Below are positions 7,291 through 16,288 of a stretch of DNA of 35,698 bases, in pieces. How positions within the stretch are numbered: position 1 is the first letter of the stretch; every line of letters starts with the position of its first letter. Location of the stretch: the NCBI GenBank assembly GCA_963981505.1, contig CAXCEI010000014.1:1-35698 (forward strand), written 5' to 3'. Source of the DNA: OPU3-GD-OMZ sp001901525. GTDB taxonomy: Bacteria > Pseudomonadota > Gammaproteobacteria > Methylococcales > Methylomonadaceae. The position numbers were made by a program, and so were the translations under genes. Below the pieces are notes generated by a model. The model saw only the letters and a program-made list of their open reading frames with translations, searched no databases and was not told the DNA's origin.

Positions 7291-7842
7291 ATGAATTATA
7301 AAGAACAGTGTTGTAAGCGATATGGTTTGATTATTTGGACCGTACTATTTTCAGTGTTAATTTCAGCTTGTGAGAGTAAGCAGGAATCCAATACGTTACT
7401 GATGGGTCAGGGCAAGGTTCAACAGCGTTTTGAAGGTGCTTATACCTTGAAAGGTATAGTCAGTAATGACGAGCACCCTATTAAAAATGGCCGCGTAGAG
7501 GCGACAGATCTTAACGGGCAAGTTCTTGCGACCATTTCGTTGGTTGATAATGCACGCTATCGTTTTGACTTGCCGGCTGGCACCTCCTATCCGGTTATCT
7601 TAACGGCTTATCCTGCCAGTGGTGAAGAGCAGTTGAGAGTGGTTGTGGCAAACCCTACACCGGTTAATTTTGATATTACCAGTTTAACAACGGCGATTGC
7701 GGAGAAAGCAAAACAAATGGGAGGCTATACGAAAAAGAATCTGCAACGGGCTGCTTTTGAAGGGGTCGCTATGCCCGATAGAGATAGAACGCAAGCCGGC
7801 TTTCGTGGCGACCCAACTAAACAGTTTGGTGGCTGGCATTAA
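7291..7842 (+). CDS. Lipoprotein with carboxypeptidase-regulatory-like domain, unknown function
   Basis: A 183-residue predicted lipoprotein. A positively charged start and hydrophobic stretch (GLIIWTVLFSVLISAC) end in a lipobox with the modifiable cysteine at 27. Residues about 50-130 form a beta-rich segment (YTLKGIVSNDEHPIKNGRVE...YRFDLPAGTSYPVILTAYP) resembling the carboxypeptidase regulatory-like, transthyretin-type fold often found in extracellular or periplasmic proteins. The C-terminal tail ends in FRGDPTKQFGGWH, compact and aromatic, and could be a contact motif. A ribosome site (GAGGTG) precedes the ATG. It follows the cysZ-like gene by 43 bases and faces mtaB. I do not recognise a specific function; mature location is probably the periplasmic face of a membrane. 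Confidence 0.75.
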   Translation: MNYKEQCCKRYGLIIWTVLFSVLISACESKQESNTLLMGQGKVQQRFEGAYTLKGIVSNDEHPIKNGRVEATDLNGQVLATISLVDNARYRFDLPAGTSYPVILTAYPASGEEQLRVVVANPTPVNFDITSLTTAIAEKAKQMGGYTKKNLQRAAFEGVAMPDRDRTQAGFRGDPTKQFGGWH

Positions 7843-7881
7843 GGTGGGGGTCTTGATTGGGTCACACTCTATGCAGCCGGG

Positions 7882-9171
7882 TTAATGGTGTAATGTGACT
7901 GCGATGTGATCATCTTGAGCGGTGACTAAATGGCAGTTTATTATTTTGTTTTCTATGGTCGTAAAGGGTGCTATTTCAGTGGTGACGCGTAAATAATTAG
8001 GCGTATAACCTGAAACTTGAACAGTGCCTTGTTCTGTTAATTGGTGTTGACTTTCCCAGAGCACAGGGAAGGTCTTACCGATGTGTTGTTGATAGGTTTT
8101 TTGTTTCATTTCTTTAGCGAGTTTATGTAAAGCTTGGCTACGCTGTTTTTTGATCGTAGTTGTTACAGCATTCGGTAATTTTGCTGCATGGGTTCCATTG
8201 CGGGGTGAATAACTGAATATGTGGATGTGGGCAAAATTCATTGCTTTAATAAATTGGTAGCTTTGTTGCCATTCTTGTTCAGTCTCTCCGGGAAAGCCGA
8301 CAATAATATCTGTGCTTATATTGAAATCTTTTATCTGGTTTCGAGCTTGCGTGACTAATTGTGCAAATTGCTCAGTTTTGCACCGACGAGCCATGCGTTG
8401 TAGAACGGTGTTACAACCACTTTGTAACGGTAAATGCAGGTGTGGCATTAATCGAGAGTTTTCAAATAAAGTAAAAAAGCCAGTCGGTAAATCCCACGGT
8501 TCCAGCGAGCCAAGACGAAGACGAGGAATAGTGGTTTGTTCTAGGATCTGAGTAATAAGCATAGATAAGTGGCAATTAATATCTGAACCGTACCCGCCTA
8601 AATGAACACCGGTAAGAATAACCTCTTGGATACCTTCTTGGTGTAGGTGATTAATTTCTTCAATAATTGCAGAAATAGGGCGGCTGACTTCTTGTCCTCT
8701 TGCTACGGTGACAATACAAAAGGTGCATTTATAACGACAGCCGTCCTGAACCTTAATAAAGGCACGTTGACGACCGCGTCTAAATAATGAGAATTCACTC
8801 GGTTCGGTGGACATAGCCGGCATGGTATCGGTACTTAGTTTTGCCAGAGATAGGGAAACGAGGCTGTCTTTATCTTTGTTACTTATAACAAGATCTACGC
8901 CCAATAAATCGGCCGCTTCATCCGGGTTCAAGGTGACATAGCAACCACTGATAACAAGTTTGGCTTCCGGGTTACTGCGATGGATGCGGCGGATAAGTTG
9001 TCTCGATTTACGTACCGCTTCTTGGGTAACCGCACAAGAATTGATAACGATTAAATTCGCATTCTGTTGTTCGGGGGTAATGGTGTGTCCGGCTTTTTGA
9101 AATTCTTGTGCCCATGTTTCGAGCTCAGCTTCATTAAGGCGGCAACCCAGTGTTTTAAGGTGGACCTGCAT
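7882..9171 (-). CDS. mtaB: MtaB, tRNA t6A37 methylthiotransferase
   Basis: A 429-residue methylthiotransferase of the radical SAM family. It would convert t6A to ms2t6A at position 37 of ANN-decoding tRNAs. The N-terminal UPF0004 domain has the three cluster cysteines at 10 (KTLGCRLNEAE), 46 (INSCAVT) and 77 (ISGCYV). The radical SAM motif CRYKCTFC (145, 149, 152) follows, with STDIIVGFPGETE later and a C-terminal TRAM-like segment. LGCRLN rather than the LGCPKN of RimO or the MiaB-type N-terminus points to MtaB. It is encoded downstream of the SpmAB-like gene on the minus strand with a gap of about 140 bases and is convergent with the lipoprotein gene. Confidence 0.93.
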   Translation of the reverse strand: MQVHLKTLGCRLNEAELETWAQEFQKAGHTITPEQQNANLIVINSCAVTQEAVRKSRQLIRRIHRSNPEAKLVISGCYVTLNPDEAADLLGVDLVISNKDKDSLVSLSLAKLSTDTMPAMSTEPSEFSLFRRGRQRAFIKVQDGCRYKCTFCIVTVARGQEVSRPISAIIEEINHLHQEGIQEVILTGVHLGGYGSDINCHLSMLITQILEQTTIPRLRLGSLEPWDLPTGFFTLFENSRLMPHLHLPLQSGCNTVLQRMARRCKTEQFAQLVTQARNQIKDFNISTDIIVGFPGETEQEWQQSYQFIKAMNFAHIHIFSYSPRNGTHAAKLPNAVTTTIKKQRSQALHKLAKEMKQKTYQQHIGKTFPVLWESQHQLTEQGTVQVSGYTPNYLRVTTEIAPFTTIENKIINCHLVTAQDDHIAVTLHH

Positions 9172-9310
9172 GCGGGTTTAAAGGGTTTTAGATTGGTTTT
9201 AAAAAATTGACTGCTTATTATAAGATTATTTGGAGGCAGACAAAAGTAATTTAAGAGTAAATCAGTGCTGACGTTTGATGTTTGTTGAAGCGAACCTCGG
9301 GTTAGGGGTT

Positions 9311-10540
9311 TTAACCAAAAAACCAATAACTCACGGCGATGGCTGCAGTAATGCCTCCTATATCGGCTATGAGTCCACAACTGGCAGCATGGCGTATATT
9401 TTTTATACCCACAGCGCCAAAATAGACAGCAAGAACATAAAAAGTTGTTTCAGTACTGCCTTGAACGATGGCCGCCATGCGTCCTGAAAAAGAGTCGGCC
9501 CCATAGGTTTGCATGGTTTCTACCATCATTGCACGTGCTCCGCTACCGCTAAAAGGTTTCATTAGCGCGGTCGGTAATGCATCTATAAAACGGTCATCAA
9601 CGTTGAAGGCGCGCACGAGAGAACGAACGAGTTCTTGGCCGATATCTAAGGCTCCGCTAGCTCTAAATACACCGATGGCAACTAACATTGCGACGAGATA
9701 GGGGATAATCGTTTTGGCCGTTTCAAAACCTTCTTTAGCCCCTTCAATAAAGGCTTCGTAAGCATTTATTTTATGGTAAACGGCACCCAGCATAAAGCTG
9801 ATGACTAATGAAAATAAAATAGTATTACTCAGCAGTGCTGATTGCTGTTGCATACTCGTTTGGTCTAATTGTGAGAAGTAAAGCAATAAACTACCCAATA
9901 ACAGGGTAAAGCCGCCTAAATAACTCAATATAACTTTATCTAAGAGGTTTATTTTTTGGATAAAGGCAACGGCTAACAGACCTATAATGCTTGAAACGTA
10001 GGTGGCCAGTAAAATAGGTATAAACACATCACTGGGGTGTAAAGCACCGAGTTGAGCACGGTAAGCAAAGATGGTGACTGGGAATAAGGTGACCGAAGAG
10101 GTATTGATGACTAGGAATAGTATCTGTGCATTACTCGCCGTTTCAGGCTCTGGGTTGAGTGTTTGCAATTCTTTCATTGCTTTTATCCCTAAAGGCGTAG
10201 CGGCATTATCAAGGCCGAGTGCATTAGCTGACATGTTCATTACAATGGCACCTAGTGCAGGGTGGTCTTTGGGGATTTCTGGCATAAGGCGTTGAAATAA
10301 AGGGTAGAGTGCGCGTGTGAGCAGCCTAATAAAGCCGCTGCGTTCACCTATGCGCATGATCCCAAGCCATAGGCAAAGAATGCCAGTTAAGCCTAAAGAA
10401 ATTTCAAAGGCTGTTTTAGCCATGGTAAACATGGCTGTTATCAGTTCGTTGAAAATCCCCTGGTCACCTAAAAAAATTAACTTTATTGTTGCCGTTATAA
10501 AGGCAACAATAAAGAACAAGAGCCAAATGATATTTAACAA
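9311..10540 (-). CDS. Fused SpmA/SpmB-like nucleoside-recognition (Gate) membrane protein
   Basis: A 409-residue membrane protein in which an SpmA-like half (about 1-190) and an SpmB-like half (about 240-409) are joined. The first half shows TAFEISLGLTGILCLWLGIM and IVMNMSANALGLDNAATPLG; the second shows GAKEGFETAKTIIPYLVAML, LPTALMKPFSGSGARAMM and IVQGSTETTFYVLAVYFG. In spore formers SpmA and SpmB are separate proteins of spore maturation; in non-sporulating Gram-negatives the fused form is common and its substrate is unknown. It contains roughly eight or more hydrophobic segments. It lies 57 bases after purB on the same strand, so it may be cotranscribed with it. Family assignment is firm, but function is not. 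Confidence 0.88.
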   Translation of the reverse strand: MLNIIWLLFFIVAFITATIKLIFLGDQGIFNELITAMFTMAKTAFEISLGLTGILCLWLGIMRIGERSGFIRLLTRALYPLFQRLMPEIPKDHPALGAIVMNMSANALGLDNAATPLGIKAMKELQTLNPEPETASNAQILFLVINTSSVTLFPVTIFAYRAQLGALHPSDVFIPILLATYVSSIIGLLAVAFIQKINLLDKVILSYLGGFTLLLGSLLLYFSQLDQTSMQQQSALLSNTILFSLVISFMLGAVYHKINAYEAFIEGAKEGFETAKTIIPYLVAMLVAIGVFRASGALDIGQELVRSLVRAFNVDDRFIDALPTALMKPFSGSGARAMMVETMQTYGADSFSGRMAAIVQGSTETTFYVLAVYFGAVGIKNIRHAASCGLIADIGGITAAIAVSYWFFG

Positions 10541-10597
10541 GCTAAAACCAGACCGGTTGGCCGCTAAAAGTAAACAGATACCCTAGCATTGTTTTAA

Positions 10598-11965
10598 TTA
10601 GTCAATAGCTTTGGCTAGCGATGAGGCGTAGCCAATATAATTGTGAGGGGTTAATGTGAGTAATGATTCCTTCGCATGTTGAGGAATATCAAGTTTCATG
10701 ATGAATTGTTGGATTTCTTGTTGACCGATTTTATGCCCCCGGGTTAGTTCTTTGAGTTTTTCGTAGGGTTTATCAATTTGATAACGTCGCATAACCGTTT
10801 GAATGGGCTCTGCGAGTACTTCCCAGTTATTATCAAGATCATGGTTGATGGTGTCGGGATTAATTTGTAATTTGGAAATGCCTTTCAGGGTGGCTTGAAT
10901 AGCAATTAACGTATGGGCGACGCCAACACCGATATTTCTGAGTACGGTAGAATCTGTCAGGTCACGTTGCCAGCGTGAAACGGGTAGTTTTTCTGCCAAG
11001 TGCGAGAAAATAGCATTAGCAAGTCCTAAATTACCTTCTGAATTTTCAAAATCAATCGGGTTTACTTTGTGCGGCATCGTCGATGAACCGACTTCACCGG
11101 CAATAGTTTTTTGTTTGAAATATCCAAGTGAAATATAGCTCCAGATATCGCGATCAAAATCAAGCAAGATGGTATTGAATCGCGATACTGCATGGAAAAA
11201 TTCAGCAATGTAATCATGAGGTTCAATCTGAATAGTATAAGGATTCCAGGAAAGACCGAGTGATGTCACAAAGTTTTCTGAAAATGCTGGCCAGTCAACT
11301 TCTGGATAAGCGACTTGATGGGCATTATAGTTACCCACGGCACCATTGATTTTGCCCAAAAGACTTATCTGGGTTAATTGATCCCGTTGTCGTTGGAGGC
11401 GGGCAACGACATTAGCAAATTCTTTACCCGTTGTTGTTGGGGTTGCTGATTGACCGTGCGTTCGCGATAACATGGGTTGTGTAGCGGTGCTAATAGCAAT
11501 ATCTCTAATAGCTGTAATGCACGCATCGATGTGGGCCAATAAAACTTCACGGCCTTCTTTTAGCATTAAGGCATACGAGAGATTGTTGATATCCTCTGAC
11601 GTGCAAGCAAAATGAATAAATTCATTAACGTTTTGTAATTCTTTATTATCGTGAATACATTCTTTTAGAAAGTATTCAATAGCTTTCACATCGTGGTTGG
11701 TTGTTCTCTCTATAGTTTTGATGCGTTCAGCATCAGTTTCTGAAAATTGGTTAACAATGCTATCAAGAACGTCGTGGGCGCTCGCACTCAGTGTGGGAAC
11801 TTCACTAATTTCAGGCTGTGCGGCAAGGGCCTTGAGCCAATGAACTTCAACCTGAACACGAGAGCGAATTAATCCATATTCACTAAAAATAGGGCGTAAT
11901 TCATTGGCTTTGTCTGCATAGCGACCGTCAATGGGTGAAATAGCAAAGAGTGAGGATTGGCTCAT
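10598..11965 (-). CDS. purB: Adenylosuccinate lyase
   Basis: A 455-residue enzyme of the fumarase/aspartase superfamily that acts twice in purine synthesis, releasing fumarate from SAICAR and from adenylosuccinate. It begins LFAISPIDGRYADKANELRPIFSEYGL, typical of the E. coli-type PurB, and carries the superfamily signature SSTMPHKVNPIDFENSEGN plus the HGQSATPTTTGKE catalytic histidine region. Length equals the E. coli type to within a residue or so. A ribosome site (AGGA) lies seven bases before the ATG. It follows mnmA by 51 bases on the same strand, an arrangement frequent in gammaproteobacteria. Confidence 0.97.
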   Translation of the reverse strand: MSQSSLFAISPIDGRYADKANELRPIFSEYGLIRSRVQVEVHWLKALAAQPEISEVPTLSASAHDVLDSIVNQFSETDAERIKTIERTTNHDVKAIEYFLKECIHDNKELQNVNEFIHFACTSEDINNLSYALMLKEGREVLLAHIDACITAIRDIAISTATQPMLSRTHGQSATPTTTGKEFANVVARLQRQRDQLTQISLLGKINGAVGNYNAHQVAYPEVDWPAFSENFVTSLGLSWNPYTIQIEPHDYIAEFFHAVSRFNTILLDFDRDIWSYISLGYFKQKTIAGEVGSSTMPHKVNPIDFENSEGNLGLANAIFSHLAEKLPVSRWQRDLTDSTVLRNIGVGVAHTLIAIQATLKGISKLQINPDTINHDLDNNWEVLAEPIQTVMRRYQIDKPYEKLKELTRGHKIGQQEIQQFIMKLDIPQHAKESLLTLTPHNYIGYASSLAKAID

Positions 11966-12016
11966 TTAATGTCCTGTTTAATTTTATAACGTGTTTTAGG
12001 GGGGATGGTTGAGAGA

Positions 12017-13105
12017 TTATCTGTTTTCAGCATAATCAATAATACCACCGCCTAAGCAAATGTCCTGATCGTAGAAGACTACAGATTGGCCTGGTGTGAT
12101 AGCGCGTTGAGGTGTTTCAAAGATGACGCGGTACCGATTGTCAGATAGCGGTTCAATTTGGCAGGGCTGATCCTCTTGACGATAGCGTATTTTAGCCGTG
12201 CAGTTTTGAATACTTGTTGGTGGTTTTTCACTAACCCAATCAAATTGACTGGCGGTCAGTGAATGATGAAACAGTAACGGGTGATTATGCCCTTGGCCCA
12301 CAATAAGGATGTTGTTGCTTAAGTCTTTACTTAGGACATACCAAGGTTCTTCAGATGCCCCTTTAACACCGCCTATTCCGAGTCCTTGCCGTTGACCAAT
12401 TGTATAATACATTAAGCCCTGATGGTTGCTAACCCGTTGGCCTTCAGGAGTCTGCATTTCACCGGGTTGTGTGGCTAGATAGCGTTTTAAAAATTGTGTG
12501 AATTTACGCTCACCAATAAAACAAATACCGGTGCTGTCTTTTTTTTGATGATTATCAAAGCCAGAGCGATTAGCTAAATTTCGCAGCTCAGGTTTATGAA
12601 TGTCACCAATAGGGAAGAGTATTTTGGCTAATTGCGATTGTTTGAGCGTATATAAGAAATAACTCTGTTCTTTGTTGGGGTCAAGTCCTTTGCGTAAGCG
12701 ATAGTGCCCGTCTTCTTCGCTGACACGGGCATAGTGGCCGGTTGCAATATAATCAGCACCTAAGTCAAAGGCATAATCGAGGAAAGCTTTAAATTTAATA
12801 TGTTTATTACAAAGAATGTCAGGGTTAGGGGTTCTTCCTGATTTATATTCTTCAAGGAATATTTCAAAAACCTGATCCCAGTATTCGCTGGCAAAGTTAA
12901 CGGTTTTAAGGGGAATGTTAAGGGTGTCAGCAACTTGTTGAGCATCTTTGAGATCTGCTAATGCAGTACATTCATCGGTGCCGTCATCTTCATCCCAGTT
13001 TTTCATAAATAAACCGGTTACCCGATGCCCCTGTTCGACGAGTTTTAAGGCGGTTACGGAGGAGTCAACACCACCGGACATGCCTACGACAATATGTTTG
13101 GTCAT
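12017..13105 (-). CDS. mnmA: tRNA-specific 2-thiouridylase MnmA
   Basis: A 362-residue PP-loop enzyme that thiolates the wobble uridine of Lys, Glu and Gln tRNAs using persulfide sulfur. The ATP pyrophosphatase loop is MSGGVDSSV (9-17). The two catalytic cysteines are at 99 (PNPDILCNKHIKF) and 195 (DSTGICFIGER), both intact. Further family stretches are TGLFMKNWDEDDG and GLMYYTIGQRQGLGIGG. The start codon overlaps the stop of the upstream nudJ-like gene in an ATGA arrangement, indicating translational coupling. purB follows. With mtaB, queG and tsaE, the window holds several tRNA-modification genes. Confidence 0.97.
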   Translation of the reverse strand: MTKHIVVGMSGGVDSSVTALKLVEQGHRVTGLFMKNWDEDDGTDECTALADLKDAQQVADTLNIPLKTVNFASEYWDQVFEIFLEEYKSGRTPNPDILCNKHIKFKAFLDYAFDLGADYIATGHYARVSEEDGHYRLRKGLDPNKEQSYFLYTLKQSQLAKILFPIGDIHKPELRNLANRSGFDNHQKKDSTGICFIGERKFTQFLKRYLATQPGEMQTPEGQRVSNHQGLMYYTIGQRQGLGIGGVKGASEEPWYVLSKDLSNNILIVGQGHNHPLLFHHSLTASQFDWVSEKPPTSIQNCTAKIRYRQEDQPCQIEPLSDNRYRVIFETPQRAITPGQSVVFYDQDICLGGGIIDYAENR

Positions 13106-13569
13106 ACGGTTATTAATGAGTTAAGCAACGTTAAAGGGATGCGTTGCCCGGATAAGTATTGGTTGATGGACTCAAGTACCAAGGGGCTGCGTAATCGTTG
13201 CTTTTGATGGTTTAAATCATCGCGGTTCAGCCAATGGGTCGAAATTATTCCGTCGTCTAAAGGCCGTGTCGGGTCAGGTTCTGAGACTGTTCCGGTAAAA
13301 CAAACACGTAAAAAAGTAGGGAATTGAGCGTGTTTACGCCATAATTGAATAGCAATGAGTGCCGAGGGTTCAAATTGACAAGTGGTTTCCTCTAGAACTT
13401 CACGTTTAATGGCCGTGATAAGGTCTTCACCGTTTTCTAAATGCCCGGCCGGTTGATTAAAAACCAGTTGACCTGAGCAGCGTTCTTCTACCATTAAAAA
13501 GTGTTGGTTTTTTTCTATTACTGCGGCAACAGTAACGTGGGGTTTCCAAATTGGATTAGGTTGGCTCAT
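13102..13569 (-). CDS. nudJ: NudJ-like Nudix hydrolase
   Basis: A 155-residue Nudix protein related to NudJ (YmfB), a phosphatase of nucleoside di- and triphosphates and of the thiamine pyrimidine pyrophosphate. The N-terminus MSQPNPIWKPHVTVAAVIEK and the QPAGHLENGEDLITAIKREV segment are characteristic. The Nudix box runs from Gly42: G-x5-E48-x7-R56-E-V-L-E-E61, so the metal-binding glutamates are present, but the normally conserved glycine after EE-x is Thr63. The chosen ATG at 13569 matches the family; a longer reading from 13698 adds 43 unrelated residues into the clpS promoter region. The stop overlaps the start of mnmA, the typical nudJ-mnmA order in gammaproteobacteria. Confidence 0.9.
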   Translation of the reverse strand: MSQPNPIWKPHVTVAAVIEKNQHFLMVEERCSGQLVFNQPAGHLENGEDLITAIKREVLEETTCQFEPSALIAIQLWRKHAQFPTFLRVCFTGTVSEPDPTRPLDDGIISTHWLNRDDLNHQKQRLRSPLVLESINQYLSGQRIPLTLLNSLITV

Positions 13570-13613
13570 TAAATAAAAAAGTATGTTGCAATGGCTATGA
13601 AACAAATTTGAGA

Positions 13614-13619
13614 TATAAT
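13614..13619 (+). promoter_or_regulatory. Possible -10 element for clpS
   Basis: A perfect TATAAT lies 60 bases before the clpS start, inside the divergent nudJ-clpS gap. The -35 position (about 13591-13596, ATGGCT) is poor, so the promoter may depend on an activator or the match may be chance. Confidence 0.35.
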
Positions 13620-13679
13620 TGAATTTTAACATTTCACGACTTTCTTTTATGACAAACGTTGAATTATTTTTGGTTGCCA

Positions 13680-14003
13680 ATGTCTGAAATTGATCCAAAT
13701 GACAATAAGGCAGGTGATCTGGCTGTCCAGGATGTCAGTCCTAAACTAAAGAAACCGCCGTTGTATAAAGTAGTCTTGTTGAATGATGATTTTACGCCTA
13801 TGGACTTTGTAGTAGATATTTTGGTACATTTCTTTTCAATGTCTGAAGAAAAAGCAACGCGTGTCATGTTGCATGTGCATACGCGGGGTGTGGGTGTTTG
13901 TGGTGTTTTTTCTAAAGATGTCGCTGAAACAAAGGTGGAATTGGTTAATCAACATGCGCGTGATCATCAGCACCCTCTTAAATGTTCGATGGAAGAAGCC
14001 TAG
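13680..14003 (+). CDS. clpS: ClpS, ATP-dependent Clp protease adaptor
   Basis: A 107-residue adaptor that binds N-degron substrates and delivers them to ClpAP. The core shows PLYKVVLLNDDFTPMDFVVDIL, with the NDD substrate-binding residues, then MLHVHTRGVGVCGVFSKDVAETK. The N-terminal 25 residues are the flexible tail that engages ClpA. ATG 13680 is preferred over an upstream TTG at 13659 because the latter adds a peptide unlike the family. clpA follows eight bases after the stop, so both are one operon. It is divergent from the nudJ-mnmA-purB run. Confidence 0.96.
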   Translation: MSEIDPNDNKAGDLAVQDVSPKLKKPPLYKVVLLNDDFTPMDFVVDILVHFFSMSEEKATRVMLHVHTRGVGVCGVFSKDVAETKVELVNQHARDHQHPLKCSMEEA

Positions 14004-14011
14004 CCTAAATT

Positions 14012-16285
14012 ATGTTGAGTAAAGAACTGGAAATAACCCTGAACCAAGCGTTCAAACAGGCGCATGCTAAATACCATGAGTTTATAACGGTAGAGCACTT
14101 GTTATTAGCGTTAATTGATAATGAATCAGCCCATACGGTATTAACAGCTTGTGATTGTAATATCAGCGGTCTTAAAGCTGATGTTGAGCAATTTATTGAT
14201 GATACGATTTCGCTCCTAGATAAAGCGTCTGGCCGTGAAACACAGCCAACTCTGGGTTTTCAACGGGTATTGCAACGTGCGGTTTTTCATGTGCAATCTT
14301 CAAATAAGAAAGAAGTTGACGGTGCTAACTTATTAGTCGCCTTGTTTAGTGAGCAAGATTCACATGCTGTTTATTTGTTAAATAAATTTGATGTAACGCG
14401 TTTAGATATCGTTAATTATCTTTCTCACGGTGTCAGCGGTGCCCAAGAAGGTGACACCGACTCTGTGGGGGAGGCGAAAACTGTCGATGATGAAGTGGCA
14501 GGTTCTTTGCAAAAATATGCTACTAATCTTAATGCGTTAGCACTAGAAGGAAAAATTGATCCCTTAATTGGTCGCCATGAAGAGATAGCAAGGACCTTAC
14601 AAATACTTTGTCGTCGCCGTAAGAATAATCCTTTACTGGTGGGTGATGCCGGTGTAGGCAAAACTGCAATTGCTGAAGGGTTAGCGAAAATGATTGTAGA
14701 AGAGAATGTTCCGGAGTATTTGTCAGATAGCGTGGTTTATTCATTGGATATGGGGGCCTTAGTCGCAGGGACAAAATATCGTGGAGATTTTGAAAAACGG
14801 TTAAAAACATTGTTAGCGGGTTTAAAGCAAGAGCCGCATACTATTCTTTTTATTGATGAGATTCATACGATTATTGGTGCAGGGGCAGCTTCGGGTGGCA
14901 TGATGGATGCCTCTAATTTAATTAAACCTGTTTTAGCATCAGGGCAATTGCGTTGTATTGGGTCGACAACCTATCAGGAATACAGAGGTGTTTTTGAAAA
15001 AGATCATGCCTTAGCGCGTCGTTTTCAGAAAGTTGATATTACTGAATCAAGTGTTGCTGAAACAATTGAAATTCTGAAAGGTTTAAAGTCTAGGTTTGAA
15101 GAGTATCATGAGATTAAATATAGTTTGGAGAGCCTGCAACAAGCGGCTGAATTATCAGACCGTTATATCACTGATCGTTGTTTACCTGATAAAGCCATTG
15201 ATGTGATTGATGAGGCGGGAGCAAAGCAGCGATTATTACCACCATCGCAACGATTATTATCTATTAGTGCCAGCGAAGTTGAGGCTATTATCGCTAAGAT
15301 TGCACGGATTCCTGAGAAAAACATATCTTCCAGTGATAAGGACGTGTTGGAGGATTTAGAGAAAAATCTTAAATTACTTGTGTTTGGGCAGGATGAAGCG
15401 GTTTCTGCATTGTCATCGGCTATTAAGTTGTCGCGCGCTGGTCTTCGTGATTCTGTTAAAACTATTGGTTCTTTTTTATTTTCTGGGCCTACGGGCGTTG
15501 GTAAAACAGAGGTTACAAAACAGTTATCTAAAGTTTTAGGCGTAGATTTGATTCGCTTTGACATGTCTGAGTATATGGAGCGACATACGGTTTCACGGTT
15601 AATTGGTGCGCCCCCGGGTTATGTTGGGTTTGATCAAGGGGGATTACTTACTGAGCAGGTTAATAAGCACCCTTATGCTGTTTTATTACTTGATGAAATT
15701 GAAAAAGCCCATCCTGATGTTTTTAATTTACTGTTACAGGTGATGGATCACGGTACATTGACCGATAATAACGGTAGAAAAGCTGATTTTCGGAATATTA
15801 TTTTAGTTATGACGACGAATGCCGGGGCCGAGGAGGGCGCGCGTGCATCCATGGGTTTTACCCAACAAGAGCATGCGAGTGACAGTATGAAGGTGGTTGA
15901 TAAAACATTTAGTCCCGAATTTCGTAATCGATTGGATGCTGTGATACAGTTTAAGCCATTGAGTAATTCAATCATTAGGCATGTTGTTGATAAATTTATC
16001 TTCGAATTGGAAAGTTTATTAGTAGAGAAAAATGTGACGCTCATGTTGGATGAAGATGCTCGGCAATGGCTGGCGAGTAATGGTTGCGACAGTAAAATGG
16101 GTGCGCGGCCAATGGCGCGACTTATTCAAGAAAAAGTCAAGACGCCGTTAGCGAATGAATTATTGTTTGGTAAATTAACACAGGGGGGGCATGTGCTGGT
16201 CTCTGTTCAAGACGGTGAACTTTCGTTAGACGTTAAGAGCAAAGATTTGCTGGTGATTGAATCGTTAGCAGTTGAGAAAGAATAG
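14012..16285 (+). CDS. clpA: ClpA, ATP-binding subunit of ClpAP protease
   Basis: A 757-residue class I Clp ATPase. Order: Clp N-domain repeats (1-145), D1 AAA module with Walker A GDAGVGKT (211-218) and Walker B ILFIDEIHTI, then D2 with Walker A GPTGVGKT (491-498) and LLLDEIEKAH, and the C-terminal D2-small domain. The ClpP-docking loop, IGL in E. coli, reads SMGFTQQ here, still a hydrophobic-Gly-hydrophobic motif. No ClpB/ClpC-type middle coiled coil is present, which supports ClpA. It unfolds substrates supplied by ClpS, encoded eight bases upstream. clpP is not in this window. The gene ends three bases before the convergent infA, with no terminator hairpin visible between them. Confidence 0.97.
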   Translation: MLSKELEITLNQAFKQAHAKYHEFITVEHLLLALIDNESAHTVLTACDCNISGLKADVEQFIDDTISLLDKASGRETQPTLGFQRVLQRAVFHVQSSNKKEVDGANLLVALFSEQDSHAVYLLNKFDVTRLDIVNYLSHGVSGAQEGDTDSVGEAKTVDDEVAGSLQKYATNLNALALEGKIDPLIGRHEEIARTLQILCRRRKNNPLLVGDAGVGKTAIAEGLAKMIVEENVPEYLSDSVVYSLDMGALVAGTKYRGDFEKRLKTLLAGLKQEPHTILFIDEIHTIIGAGAASGGMMDASNLIKPVLASGQLRCIGSTTYQEYRGVFEKDHALARRFQKVDITESSVAETIEILKGLKSRFEEYHEIKYSLESLQQAAELSDRYITDRCLPDKAIDVIDEAGAKQRLLPPSQRLLSISASEVEAIIAKIARIPEKNISSSDKDVLEDLEKNLKLLVFGQDEAVSALSSAIKLSRAGLRDSVKTIGSFLFSGPTGVGKTEVTKQLSKVLGVDLIRFDMSEYMERHTVSRLIGAPPGYVGFDQGGLLTEQVNKHPYAVLLLDEIEKAHPDVFNLLLQVMDHGTLTDNNGRKADFRNIILVMTTNAGAEEGARASMGFTQQEHASDSMKVVDKTFSPEFRNRLDAVIQFKPLSNSIIRHVVDKFIFELESLLVEKNVTLMLDEDARQWLASNGCDSKMGARPMARLIQEKVKTPLANELLFGKLTQGGHVLVSVQDGELSLDVKSKDLLVIESLAVEKE

Positions 16286-16288
16286 TTT

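Noticed and set aside
7697..7885. A 62-codon plus-strand frame overlapping the end of the lipoprotein gene
   Set aside because: It is out of frame with the supported lipoprotein, has no ribosome site and no family resemblance.
9051..9487. Open frames on both strands around the spmAB-mtaB gap
   Set aside because: They overlap the conserved starts and ends of mtaB and the SpmAB-like gene, lack ribosome sites and show no domain.
14425..16044. Several antisense frames of 78-133 codons within clpA
   Set aside because: They lie opposite a clear clpA frame, have low-complexity composition rich in Ser and Asn, and match no family.
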